Assembly: GCA_020850325.1 (NCBI GenBank)
Contig: JADZEW010000024.1
Span: 1 to 64,000, forward strand
Origin: Methanoregulaceae archaeon
Lineage (GTDB): Bacteria; Armatimonadota; Fimbriimonadia; Fimbriimonadales; Fimbriimonadaceae
Reading direction: 5' to 3'
DNA: 64,000 nucleotides
In this document: positions 8,579-16,985 of the stretch, in pieces
How positions within the stretch are numbered: position 1 is the stretch's first letter
Layout: each line of letters starts with the position of its first letter
Position numbers and translations under genes: made by a program
Notes under the pieces: generated by a model
Told to the model about the DNA's origin: nothing
The model's database searches: none
The model's input: only the letters and a program-made list of their open reading frames with translations

Positions 8579-9673
8579 GTGCTGAGCCTCCTCCTCGCTT
8601 CGGCTTGGATACAAGACCAAGCCGCCTCGCGCGTTTTCTACGTGGGCGACCCCGAGAAGCCGACGACCCGGCTCGCGATCTTCATCCGAGACGAGAAGAT
8701 GAGCACGCCGAAGTCGAGCCCCAAGAAGTTCGGCGATCCGCCCGCGCCTCTGTTGTTTGAGTGGGTCGTCGGTGGACTCGCGCGGCGATCCGGAGCGAAC
8801 AAGGAGCCCTTCGAGGCTCGATTCCGGGTGTTCTCGCAGGAGCGCAAAGCAGAAAACGATAAGGCACCCAAGGTCGTGCGAATGCTGCTTCGCCTGTGGG
8901 AGAACAACGCCATTCGCTTCTCGCTGGAGCACGCCAAGGTTTACAACAACGGCACGGTGGACGTGTATCTCTGCTGGGGTGGAGACCCGGGCGGCGAGCA
9001 GTTGTTCGACGAAGATGTCGATCCGACCGGCGTCAAGAGAGTTAACACGATCTACATCTACGACCTGAACAGCTTCAAGAACCCGGTTGAGATGGCCCGC
9101 GAGATCGCTCACGAGTATGGGCACGCCACACTTCCCGCGGTGGGTGGTTTCAAAGAACCCGAGGATTGGGGGAACGGATACCTCGGCGAGAAGATGTACA
9201 TGCGCTACCTTCGCGACGAGATGAAGGCGAAGCGCATCGAGCCGATCGATGCCATGGATGCCACCCTCGAACAACTTGACGCTTGGGTCAAGGTCCACGT
9301 CGATCCGCTCGTACAGAAGACCGCCGACGAGGGCCCCCAGTTCGGACTCCTTGAAGGCACGGGTGCGGCGGCGATGGATGCGTACATCGGATTGAACCTG
9401 CTGCTCGACCAGATCTTCCCGCCTCGGGTGTATGCAGCAATGTTGCGCGACACCGGATCGACTCAGGCGAAGGACTTTGCCGAAGGCGTGATTCGAACCG
9501 TGGAGAACTACGGCACAGGCATCGTGCTCGAGCTTTCGCCGAACCTACGAAAGCAGCTTTGGGTTCCGGTGGGCCGAGGATCGGTCCGCGGCGCGGACGT
9601 CCTCAAGAAGAGCCGTGGCTGGTGGCTCATCAAGCCGGGCATTGGTGCGGTGACGATCTTGCCTCCCAAGTAG
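8579..9673 (+). CDS. secreted putative zinc metallopeptidase (HExxH)
   Basis: Protein of 364 residues starting with GTG, GGAGGG lying eight bases upstream. A short leader (MLSLLLASAWIQ) suggests export. REIAHEYGHATLP at about residue 183 has the HExxH zinc-binding signature, and GNGYLGEKMY some 20 residues on offers a possible third Glu ligand as in gluzincins. The rest (VYNNGTVDVYLCWGGDPGGEQL, NTIYIYDLNSF) was not matched to a named family. The motif sits in a helix-like setting, which favours a real peptidase, but activity is not proven. It follows trxB by one base; the relation may be only transcriptional. Confidence 0.65.
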   Translation: MLSLLLASAWIQDQAASRVFYVGDPEKPTTRLAIFIRDEKMSTPKSSPKKFGDPPAPLLFEWVVGGLARRSGANKEPFEARFRVFSQERKAENDKAPKVVRMLLRLWENNAIRFSLEHAKVYNNGTVDVYLCWGGDPGGEQLFDEDVDPTGVKRVNTIYIYDLNSFKNPVEMAREIAHEYGHATLPAVGGFKEPEDWGNGYLGEKMYMRYLRDEMKAKRIEPIDAMDATLEQLDAWVKVHVDPLVQKTADEGPQFGLLEGTGAAAMDAYIGLNLLLDQIFPPRVYAAMLRDTGSTQAKDFAEGVIRTVENYGTGIVLELSPNLRKQLWVPVGRGSVRGADVLKKSRGWWLIKPGIGAVTILPPK

Positions 9674-9698
9674 TCCGAGGTTTTTCAAGGGCGAAACC

Positions 9699-9725
9699 TA
9701 AACTTATTCCACACATTGCCGATGA
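9699..9725 (+). promoter_or_regulatory. sigma-28 (FliA-type) promoter of the flagellin gene
   Basis: TAAACTTA (9699-9706), an 11-bp spacer, and GCCGATGA (9718-9725) match the sigma-28 consensus TAAAGTTT-N11-GCCGATAA closely. Transcription would start near 9732, giving a leader of about 45 nt with a ribosome site. Confidence 0.85.
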
Positions 9726-9776
9726 TCTCCCATGCTGGGTGCAAAAAACCCGCAAAAAGCCTGGGAGTGCCGCACT

Positions 9777-11231
9777 GTGAGCCTCAAGATAAACACAAAC
9801 GTCTCGGCGATGAATGCCCTTCGCAACTTGGGCACGGTAGATGGGCAGATGGGAACCACCATCACCCGTCTCAGCACGGGCCTGCGCATCAATACCGCGG
9901 CGGATGATCCCGCCGGATTGATCGTGAGCGAAAACATGCGCTCGCAACTGCGCGGCATCGGACAAGCCATCCGCAACTCGCAAGACGCGATCAACATGGC
10001 GAAGACCGCGGAAGGGGCCCTCGACGAAGTCCAGCGGCTTCTGCGCGATATGCGTGCGCTTTCCGTGCACTCCGCCAACACCGCGGTGGTTGACGCCGCT
10101 ACCCTTCAGGCCAACCAGACTCAGATCCGCTCGACGCTTCAGAGCATCGACCGCATCGCCAAGGACACCACGTTCGGCCAGAAGAAGCTGCTCGATGGTA
10201 CATCCGGCGCGGTCGCGAACATCACCGCGAACTCTTTGGCGAACTCGATTTACATGGGCAGTTCGTTCAACGGCGAGACCGTCGCGAACGGCCCCATCAC
10301 CATCGCCCGTGTCACCCAAGCCACCAAGGCCGCGGTGACGCTAGGTAAGGGCTTCGCCAGTTCCAGCACGATCGTCACGACGCCCGGGTCGTTCGTCGTG
10401 AACGGCTATGCGATCACGACCGACGGCACCGAGACCGTGTCAAGCCTGGTCAACAAGATCAATGCAGTTTCGGGCACCACTGGGGTGAATGCCCAGCTCA
10501 CGGGTACCGGCCCCGTCACTGTTGTGCTGACACAGACGAACTACGGCGCACAGTTCGACATCGACCTCTTCGATACGACGAACCTCATCCACAATGCGTC
10601 TTCTGCCTCGGCGACCGGCGTCGACGGCGTATTCAACGTCTCGATGATGACCTCCGAAGGCCTCGCGACCGTCACCTTCACCGGTGGACGCAGTGCGAAC
10701 GAATCGGGCTTGCTCTTGAGCGACGGTACCGGCAACTCGATCGTGCTCAGTGAGAACGGCAACGCGAACATCACTGCGACCGCTCGCCAGCTAGGATCGA
10801 TGACCGCGGGCGCCGTACGCTTCCAGATCGGACCGAATGGCGACCAGAGCACGACGTTCTCGATGCCCGTCGTCTTCGCTTCTCGCTTGGGAACGAGCGC
10901 AATCACCGGGATGTCGCTTGCCGACCTCGATGTCACTTCGCCGCAGGGAGCAGCCGATGCGATGAAGATCATCGACGACGCGATCACCCAGCTGGCCCGG
11001 ATGCGTGGCGAACTCGGCTCCTTCCAGAAGAACTTCCTCGAATCCACGTCGCGCTCCCTGGAGATCGCCAACGAGAACCTCACCAGTTCCGAGAGTCAGA
11101 TTCGCGACGCCGACATGGCGAGCGAGATCACCGCGCTAACCCGCCTCCAAATCCTTCGCGAAAGCGGCATGTCCGTTCTCGCGCAGGCTAATCAGGGGCC
11201 CCAGAGCATCCTGAACCTCCTGCGTGGCTAG
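9777..11231 (+). CDS. fliC: flagellin
   Basis: Filament subunit of 484 residues. The conserved D0/D1 N-terminus (SLKINTNVSAMNALRNL, TGLRINTAADDPAGLIVSENM, about residues 1-140) and C-terminus (LGSFQKNFLESTSRSLEIANENL, RDADMASEITALTRLQIL, last 90 residues) flank a variable, Thr/Asn-rich surface domain. GTG at 9777 has GGGAG nine bases upstream and gives the standard flagellin start; an ATG at 9732 would coincide with the predicted transcription start and is rejected. It is secreted by the flagellar export system. No other flagellar gene is in the window. A strong terminator follows. Confidence 0.95.
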   Translation: MSLKINTNVSAMNALRNLGTVDGQMGTTITRLSTGLRINTAADDPAGLIVSENMRSQLRGIGQAIRNSQDAINMAKTAEGALDEVQRLLRDMRALSVHSANTAVVDAATLQANQTQIRSTLQSIDRIAKDTTFGQKKLLDGTSGAVANITANSLANSIYMGSSFNGETVANGPITIARVTQATKAAVTLGKGFASSSTIVTTPGSFVVNGYAITTDGTETVSSLVNKINAVSGTTGVNAQLTGTGPVTVVLTQTNYGAQFDIDLFDTTNLIHNASSASATGVDGVFNVSMMTSEGLATVTFTGGRSANESGLLLSDGTGNSIVLSENGNANITATARQLGSMTAGAVRFQIGPNGDQSTTFSMPVVFASRLGTSAITGMSLADLDVTSPQGAADAMKIIDDAITQLARMRGELGSFQKNFLESTSRSLEIANENLTSSESQIRDADMASEITALTRLQILRESGMSVLAQANQGPQSILNLLRG

Positions 11232-11260
11232 CTTCATTGGTGAATGACCCTCCAAGTCAA

Positions 11261-11291
11261 ATGACCCCGCTTCGGCGGGGTCATTTTTGTT
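11261..11291 (+). terminator. terminator of the flagellin gene
   Basis: ATGACCCCGC, a TTCG tetraloop and GCGGGGTCAT form a perfect 10-bp stem, followed by TTTTTG and further T. It lies 30 bp after the flagellin stop. Confidence 0.95.
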
Positions 11292-11326
11292 TTGCGTGGA
11301 GACTGGATTCAGGTTGCTCCCTGAGG

Positions 11327-11350
11327 CCGGCGGTTGAATCGTCCCGCCGG
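11327..11350. repeat. hairpin repeat, family 2 (TTGnnTCGTC loop)
   Basis: CCGGCGG and CCGCCGG pair around the 10-nt loop TTGAATCGTC, preceded by CCTGAGG. The same loop with different paired stems occurs at 19515, 22181, 22324, 30779 and 59082. Confidence 0.7.
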
Positions 11351-11360
11351 AGAATCTGGA

Positions 11361-12092
11361 CTACGGCTCCGGAACCGCGAGACGCGTTGCCAACACGCCG
11401 ATCCTCGTACTCACCAGACGAATCTCCTCACCGGGTTCAAGCGCGAGCACCGGATCTCCCAACGCGAGCAGGATCAAGTCCCCCTCCGCGACGGCGCAGG
11501 ACTCGCTCGCATGGGCGATCGCTTGAGCAGGGTTGGCTCCGGCCTCGCTCAACTGGAAGCTCACCACCGCGTGCCCGTTCCGGATGATCGTCACCTCATC
11601 CTCGTACACCATGCCCGTGCCGGGGCGGATGCTGATCTCGGCGAACTCGTCCGGCGTGGTGATCGCGGGGCCGATCGCGGTACCGACGTCGAACGCGCGT
11701 CCGCCGTGGTCGCGCAACGTCGTGAACACATTGGCCAAACCAACGCCCAGGACGACGTCGTCGGCTTGAGCTACCGGAATCCGCGCTCCCGCGCCGCCCA
11801 CGACCACCGCCAGCGCGGGCAACATCCCGATGCGCTCTGCGTGGGGCGGCATGAGCAGCGTCTCGTTCGGGCCGAAGACCACCATCGGGTTCAGGTAGTC
11901 GTAAGCCAGCTCGCCGGGGCGAAACAGCCGAACCGTTGACGGACGCCCGATCGGGGGCAGCAGCCGGATCTCCTGAGCTTCGTGGACGCCGATCGAGTTG
12001 GTGCCATCGGTCTCGAAGATGCGCCCTTCGTAGGCGATGCCCGTCCGGGGCACGCCGGGGTCTTCGAGCAACTCAAAGCGGCAGAACTTCAC
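11361..12092 (-). CDS. fumarylacetoacetate hydrolase (FAH) family protein
   Basis: Protein of 243 residues. The N-terminal KFCRFELLEDPGVPRTGIAYEGRIFETDG and the central NPMVVFGPNETLLMPP fit the FAH/YcgM fold, but the usual metal-binding E-x-E and D in the core are hard to place, so it may be divergent. Family members cleave or hydrate acyl-pyruvates in aromatic catabolism. It starts with GTG five bases after TATCTT and without a Shine-Dalgarno. HPPD of tyrosine breakdown is encoded 35 kb away, but the two are not clustered, so a role in that pathway is only a possibility. Confidence 0.7.
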   Translation of the reverse strand: MKFCRFELLEDPGVPRTGIAYEGRIFETDGTNSIGVHEAQEIRLLPPIGRPSTVRLFRPGELAYDYLNPMVVFGPNETLLMPPHAERIGMLPALAVVVGGAGARIPVAQADDVVLGVGLANVFTTLRDHGGRAFDVGTAIGPAITTPDEFAEISIRPGTGMVYEDEVTIIRNGHAVVSFQLSEAGANPAQAIAHASESCAVAEGDLILLALGDPVLALEPGEEIRLVSTRIGVLATRLAVPEP

Positions 12093-12118
12093 GGTTCAAG
12101 ATACCCGCCGGCCCCACG

Positions 12119-12856
12119 TTAAGGCCGTCGCCGCAGGATCAGCGTTAGCTGAGCATCGACCTTGGGCGGAGTCAACCCGGCCATCAGCATCACCGTGAAC
12201 GGGAAGCTCCGCGAGAGCGTGATCTGAGTCGCGTCCTTGTCGATCGGCCCCGTGAAGCTGAACCACTCCTTGGGCTGATTCAGCTTATGGATGATCTGGA
12301 ATCCTAGGTCGAGCTTGTCTTGAACGATTGGCTTGAGGCTGGTCCACGCCTTCGGCCCTTCGATGAACTCACGCTGGAAGAACGACCGGGTTGGAGCCTC
12401 GACGCGAGGGGCTTCCCACGTGTATCGACCCAACTCCCGGTCGATTTGAAGTGTTGGCCATCCCAGATGCCCTTGTCCAATCGTCTCGCCCCCTGCCGGG
12501 TCGGGGCAGGTCAGCCGGGTGGTATCGCGCCGAATCTCCTTCGGGCTAAAGAGCGGCCCGCGTTCGACGATCTCGTCGCGGACGCGAATCGTGAAGGGCA
12601 CGGTACCCGACCCGATCCACGATTCGTAGCGCTGCGTGTTGTTGCGGTCAGGCGAGAGGACGACGACCGCGCCCTCGATCCTTCGATCGAGGATGATCTT
12701 GCCGCGTGCTTCCCGATCGATCTTCCACCGCGCCGTCGAAGGACCCTTCTTGATCGAACCTTCGCCTCGGATCGTCATCACAAACTCGCCCTCCCAACCG
12801 GTGTGCTGGGGAGCTGTTGGTCCAAGAAGGAGGATCGCCGCAATAAAGGGACTCAT
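12119..12856 (-). CDS. secreted protein of unknown function
   Basis: Protein of 245 residues with a hydrophobic leader (SPFIAAILLLGPTAPQ) and then mostly beta-type sequence (WEGEFVMTIRGEGSI, GSGTVPFTIRVRDEIVERGPLF, ATQITLSRSFPFTVMLMAGLTPPKVDAQLTL). No catalytic motif was recognised. Its -10 box TAGAAT overlaps the stop codon of the symporter gene and lies six bases before the ATG, so it could be transcribed independently as a leaderless mRNA. It may equally be part of the symporter operon, whose stop is nine bases away. Confidence 0.7.
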   Translation of the reverse strand: MSPFIAAILLLGPTAPQHTGWEGEFVMTIRGEGSIKKGPSTARWKIDREARGKIILDRRIEGAVVVLSPDRNNTQRYESWIGSGTVPFTIRVRDEIVERGPLFSPKEIRRDTTRLTCPDPAGGETIGQGHLGWPTLQIDRELGRYTWEAPRVEAPTRSFFQREFIEGPKAWTSLKPIVQDKLDLGFQIIHKLNQPKEWFSFTGPIDKDATQITLSRSFPFTVMLMAGLTPPKVDAQLTLILRRRP

Positions 12857-12865
12857 GCTGCGATT

Positions 12866-14296
12866 CTACTGATGGACCGGCCGGCCACGCCCAGCAATCT
12901 CCCCGATTCCCACCACGAGGAGGCTCGCGGCCAGGCTCGGTAACAGCGTGCCGATGCTGAACGACTGGCCAGCCCATTCCACTAGCAGAAACGGGTTGCC
13001 GATCCTGACCCCATAAGCCAGCAACCCACCCCCGACGAACGCGCCGGCGAGCAGGGAAGCGAGCATCCAACCCGAAGTAAGCCTCGACTTCCACAGCCGG
13101 TCGTAGGCCAAGAGCGTGGGAATGAGCAGCGAGCCCACCGTCAAGCCCCCCCAGCTGTACCAAAGGTCCTTCACGCTGGGGATCGCCAGCCCCAGCAGGT
13201 ACGCGACTAGGCCGCCGATTGCGATGCCGATGCGCACCCTCAACATCGTCTTCGCGTCGTCCCGCCCGTCCGACCACAGATCGCGCCCGAGCGTCGATCC
13301 GCTGACGAGCGCATAGCCAACGAGCGCGGAGACGATCGTGCCCGTCATCCCGCACAGGAACAGCGCCTTGAGCCCATCAGGAAGGACTTGATTTCCAAAC
13401 AAGGGGTAGATCGCGACCAAGTTCCCAGGCACCTCGGTGAGCATCGCCATCGCGTACACGCCGGTGCCGATCGAGAGCAGGTCGAACACCATCCAGCAGA
13501 AGATCGAGACGATAAGCCCGCGACGCGCGACATCGACCGATCCCGCGCTCGCCACGCGCTGGTGGAATCCGGGGTCGATCAGCGTCCATGCGCCCAATAG
13601 GAAGAAGCTGAGGATCGAAATCGGGCCCTGGCCCCCCGTGAAGGTCTGCATCTCGGGAGAAGGCAGCTTGGCAACCGCCTCGCCCCAAGACATCTGGGTG
13701 AGGCAGTAGATGAGGATCGCTCCGAACCCCGCATACATGGCCACGAACGACAGCACCGATACCCGCACGTCGGCGAGCAGTCCGCCTTTCATCAAGAACG
13801 ACAGCCCGAACAGCAGGCCGACCGCGAGGCTGATCGGCCACGTCCACCCGGTCAGCACCTGCACCAGCGTGCCCAGCATGACGACGTGGGCCGAGGGTGC
13901 GCCGAGCGCGAACAGCAGCCCCGCGCCGGCGCGGGCGACTCCGTTGCCGTAACGCAACCGCAAGCGCTCGGGGATCGAAATCTGGTCCGACTCCCGCACC
14001 CGGCCGGCGAGCCGCCACACATAGATCGCGGCGAACACGTAGTAGGGAAGTCCGAGGAGCAGCCACGTGCCAAGGCCGAAGTAGCTCACCGACTCGCCCA
14101 TGCCGAGGATGCCGCCGTACCAGGTGCAAACGAGCGTGGCGACGAACATCGGGAGGGTCAGTGCCCGCCCGGCGGCGATGAATCCCACCGCGTCTTGGCT
14201 CCGCAACCTCGCCGACAGCCCCAGGCCAAACAACGCGGCGAGAAACACGCCGACGATGGCCAGGTCGAGCGGTGCGAGTTGAACCACGCCTACCAT
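12866..14296 (-). CDS. sodium/solute symporter family transporter
   Basis: Polytopic membrane protein of 476 residues with about 12-13 hydrophobic helices. The N-terminal pattern (AIVGVFLAALFGLGLSARLRSQDAVGFIAAGRALTLPMF) and the later SYFGLGTWLLLGLPYYVFAAIYV, IPERLRLRYGN and ALFLCGMTGTIVSALVGYALVSGS are typical of SSS (solute:sodium symporter) proteins, which import sugars, amino acids or other solutes with Na+. Substrate cannot be read from sequence. The GTG/ATG region at the start has no clear ribosome site. The gene is followed by the secreted unknown protein. Confidence 0.85.
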   Translation of the reverse strand: MVGVVQLAPLDLAIVGVFLAALFGLGLSARLRSQDAVGFIAAGRALTLPMFVATLVCTWYGGILGMGESVSYFGLGTWLLLGLPYYVFAAIYVWRLAGRVRESDQISIPERLRLRYGNGVARAGAGLLFALGAPSAHVVMLGTLVQVLTGWTWPISLAVGLLFGLSFLMKGGLLADVRVSVLSFVAMYAGFGAILIYCLTQMSWGEAVAKLPSPEMQTFTGGQGPISILSFFLLGAWTLIDPGFHQRVASAGSVDVARRGLIVSIFCWMVFDLLSIGTGVYAMAMLTEVPGNLVAIYPLFGNQVLPDGLKALFLCGMTGTIVSALVGYALVSGSTLGRDLWSDGRDDAKTMLRVRIGIAIGGLVAYLLGLAIPSVKDLWYSWGGLTVGSLLIPTLLAYDRLWKSRLTSGWMLASLLAGAFVGGGLLAYGVRIGNPFLLVEWAGQSFSIGTLLPSLAASLLVVGIGEIAGRGRPVHQ

Positions 14297-14368
14297 TGTG
14301 AGCGATGGGACATGCAGAGATCTCCGCGCGCCTCGTGATCCTTCAAACTCAGATTGTCCTGGAACCCT

Positions 14369-15265
14369 TCAGAACTCCATCCCGTCCGCGATGCTCTGCA
14401 GGAATCCCTCGGCCGCTTCTTCCTCGTCCGGCATCTCCGCCGAACCCACCACCGTCCACGTCTCGCGCAACGAAGCGTAGTCGCCTGACGCAACCGTCTC
14501 TAGCAGCCCTAGCGACTCCACTTCCAGCATGTCGTGGCGCGTGAAGGTCTCGAAGTTGCAGCCGTAGTCGGGGTATCGACCCCCATCCACGGCGCCGAAC
14601 CGCTTCATGAACAGATCATCGCCCAGCGCATACGCCGCCCAGCCCTGGCGCACAAACGCCCCCACCTTTTGCGGACCGCGATCAGGATCGTGGCGTAGAC
14701 GCACCAGGCGTCGCCCCCACGTCCACCGTGGGTCGCTCATTTCCGTATAAGACCACAGCACCAGCGGCCGCACGGGCAAGAAGTTCTCACTGTGGGCCTC
14801 GAAGGGCTCCTGCGGGAAAATGCACTCGCCGCCCGGGGCCATGACGGTCAGCGCCCACGGGGCCAACTCAAAACCGATCTCGCCGAGGTTGTGGATGCGT
14901 TGCTCCAGTTCAAATCCCTCGCCATCGGCAGGGCGGATTCGCAACTCGCGCTGCAGTCCGTGCGGGTCGGCTGCTGATCGGAGCGACAGCCATCCCCCTT
15001 CTTCTAGCACCTCGACGGGTTCGTTCTCCGGGAAGTAGGTCACCTCTTTGGACTCCGGTGCGATCCAAAGTCGATGTCCGCCGTAGCTGCGATATCCGTC
15101 GCCGCCCTTAAGCCCGCGCTGCTCGGCAGACTCGTGCAGAAGGTTCGGGCCGCCGGCGCGGCTGAGCTTAACGATCCGGGGGCCGACGTCCAGGGTGATG
15201 AGCGCTTCCAAGTCGCCCGAAGTCAAGCGTGCGCAATCCCATCCGTTCCAGTGGGTCACTTCCAT
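14369..15265 (-). CDS. DUF4380-like protein (galactose-mutarotase-like fold)
   Basis: Protein of 298 residues. GDLEALITLDVGPRIVKLSRAGGPNLL and YGGHRLWIAPESKEVTYFPENEPVEV resemble DUF4380 and aldose-1-epimerase-like beta-sandwich proteins, where GGHRLW contributes to the sugar site. WALTVMAPGGECIFPQEPF and RRLVRLRHDP further support this. No signal peptide is present with the start at 15265, so it is probably cytoplasmic and may bind or process a sugar. A longer version beginning at 15349 would overlap the hairpin after the M28 gene and is less likely. TATCTT precedes the start by nine bases. Confidence 0.7.
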   Translation of the reverse strand: MEVTHWNGWDCARLTSGDLEALITLDVGPRIVKLSRAGGPNLLHESAEQRGLKGGDGYRSYGGHRLWIAPESKEVTYFPENEPVEVLEEGGWLSLRSAADPHGLQRELRIRPADGEGFELEQRIHNLGEIGFELAPWALTVMAPGGECIFPQEPFEAHSENFLPVRPLVLWSYTEMSDPRWTWGRRLVRLRHDPDRGPQKVGAFVRQGWAAYALGDDLFMKRFGAVDGGRYPDYGCNFETFTRHDMLEVESLGLLETVASGDYASLRETWTVVGSAEMPDEEEAAEGFLQSIADGMEF

Positions 15266-15309
15266 GTGTCCATGAAGATACCCGCCGTACAAGGGGGCAA
15301 ACAGCGGAA

Positions 15310-15343
15310 CGGGCCGACTCCGACATGGCGGGGCCGGCCCGTC
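15310..15343 (-). terminator. hairpin downstream of the M28 peptidase gene
   Basis: ACGGGCCG and CGGCCCGT form an 8-bp stem with an 18-nt loop. No T-run follows, so termination is uncertain. Confidence 0.4.
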
Positions 15344-15351
15344 AGGCAACC

Positions 15352-16893
15352 CTACTTCAGGATGCCGAGGTAGCGGACCAGCCAGTCCAGCACGAACTCG
15401 ATGTAGTCATCGGTGTGATCGTGCTCGCCATCGTCGTGCGAGTGGTCGTGGTAGTAGTTCCGCACGCCGCCCGCCGGTCGGTTCACGGTCAGCCCCGTTC
15501 CCGGCCCCGGCTTCGGACCACGCGGCAGCAGCGTGTCGGCGTTCGCGATGTTCAGCGCGACCACCGCCGCATTGGTCGAAGACTGCACCAGATACTCGGG
15601 AATCGAGTTTCGAGGCGTGTCGTTCTGCGTGTGCCACACAAAGCCGTAGTCCGCCCGGCCGGCTTCGATCGTGAAGAAGCCGGGGACGCCCTGCCAGTTG
15701 AACGGTGCGTGGTCGCTGGATCCGCCTCGCGGCATTTCCTTCAGCACATCCAGCTTCATCGTCAGGTCGGGGAAAGCCGCCTCGACCGGAGCCATCGCTG
15801 CTTTCAGCATCGGAACCATGTTCTCGAGGCACTGGTAGCCGCCCTGATAGTTGGTGCCGCCGTCGTCGTTGAACACGGCCGAGACCTTGTCCATCGAATC
15901 CTTGTGCATTTCGACGTAGGCGCGCGAGCCCAGCAGACCCTGCTCTTCACCGCTCCAAAGAATGAACCGGATCGTGCGCTTGGGCTTGATGCCGAGCTTC
16001 CTGAACAGCCGAGCCGACTCTAGAGTAACCGTCGAACCGGTGCCATTGTCGTTCGCGCCCACCGAGCCGGGGCCGTCCCAGCTATCAAAGTGGCCGCAAA
16101 CGATGACCATCTCGTCAGCCTTGTCGCTCCCGGGCAAGTCGGCGATCACGTTGTACTGAGGAATCGGACCTTCGATGAACCGATTCTCGATGTCGATCTC
16201 GAGCTTGGTCTCGCGACCCGCCTTGACGGCGACCGCAATAGTGTCGTAGTCGCTCTTGCGGACTCGCACCTGGACTTCCTTGGGCAGGTTGCTCATCGTG
16301 AGTCCGGTGAATCGTCCCCCGGTGTGAACGCGCTCGTCCGCCGTTCCATAAATGCGTCCGGCAAGTCCGGCGGTATCCAAAGCGCGATCCACTTCGGTCG
16401 GGCCGCCCTGCGGTCCCCGCATGCCCGTCGGCCGGCGCATCAGCACCCAGCCGCCCTTCAGGGAGTCCTTGACGCGGTTGAACTCTTCCATCGTTTCGGG
16501 CTGCATGATCGGCGTGATCGTCACCTTGCCGTTCGTGCCCGGAGTCCACGCGGGGGTGGAGAACACCATCTCCGACTTCCACGGTGAAATCATCTTCACG
16601 CTCTGGCGCTTGCCGCGCTCGAACCCAACCGGAACTTCGCCCCACTTCTCGAGCCGGGCATTCTCGTAGCCCCATGCTTTGAGTTGGCTTACCGCCCACT
16701 GCTGAGCCCGCTCCAGATTCGGCGAGCCCGTAAGCCGAGGACCGAACTTACCCGTGAAGTGCTCCAACGTCTGGAACGCACGGTTGTTGTTCTTGCCTTC
16801 GGCGATGAGCTTGGCAACGTCCTCCGAAGGCGATTGCGCGCTGGCCGTGGCCGCAAGCGCTAGCCCAACCCAAAAGATGGTGAATCGTCTCAT
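15352..16893 (-). CDS. secreted M28-family metallopeptidase with His-rich C-terminus
   Basis: Protein of 513 residues. A signal peptide (RRFTIFWVGLALAATASAQS) is followed by a PA-type insert and an M28 zinc aminopeptidase domain: VIVCGHFDSWDGPGSVGANDNGTG carries the first His/Asp ligands, LWSGEEQGLLGS the catalytic Glu pair, AVFNDDGG a further Asp, and GGSSDHAPF / HTQNDTPRNS the remaining ligands. It should remove amino acids or dipeptides outside the cytoplasm. The tail has YYHDHSHDDGEHDHTDDY, an unusual cluster of His and Asp likely to bind metal. GGAGG two bases before the ATG fixes the start. It is transcribed away from the 590-residue secreted protein. Confidence 0.92.
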   Translation of the reverse strand: MRRFTIFWVGLALAATASAQSPSEDVAKLIAEGKNNNRAFQTLEHFTGKFGPRLTGSPNLERAQQWAVSQLKAWGYENARLEKWGEVPVGFERGKRQSVKMISPWKSEMVFSTPAWTPGTNGKVTITPIMQPETMEEFNRVKDSLKGGWVLMRRPTGMRGPQGGPTEVDRALDTAGLAGRIYGTADERVHTGGRFTGLTMSNLPKEVQVRVRKSDYDTIAVAVKAGRETKLEIDIENRFIEGPIPQYNVIADLPGSDKADEMVIVCGHFDSWDGPGSVGANDNGTGSTVTLESARLFRKLGIKPKRTIRFILWSGEEQGLLGSRAYVEMHKDSMDKVSAVFNDDGGTNYQGGYQCLENMVPMLKAAMAPVEAAFPDLTMKLDVLKEMPRGGSSDHAPFNWQGVPGFFTIEAGRADYGFVWHTQNDTPRNSIPEYLVQSSTNAAVVALNIANADTLLPRGPKPGPGTGLTVNRPAGGVRNYYHDHSHDDGEHDHTDDYIEFVLDWLVRYLGILK

Positions 16894-16985
16894 AACCTCC
16901 GCATCTTAGCCGACTTTCTTTAGAAATGCCAAGTGGCGCGCAGAAACTGATGAGCATTCGATTCGTCCCAAGCCCGGAGGTCGTG

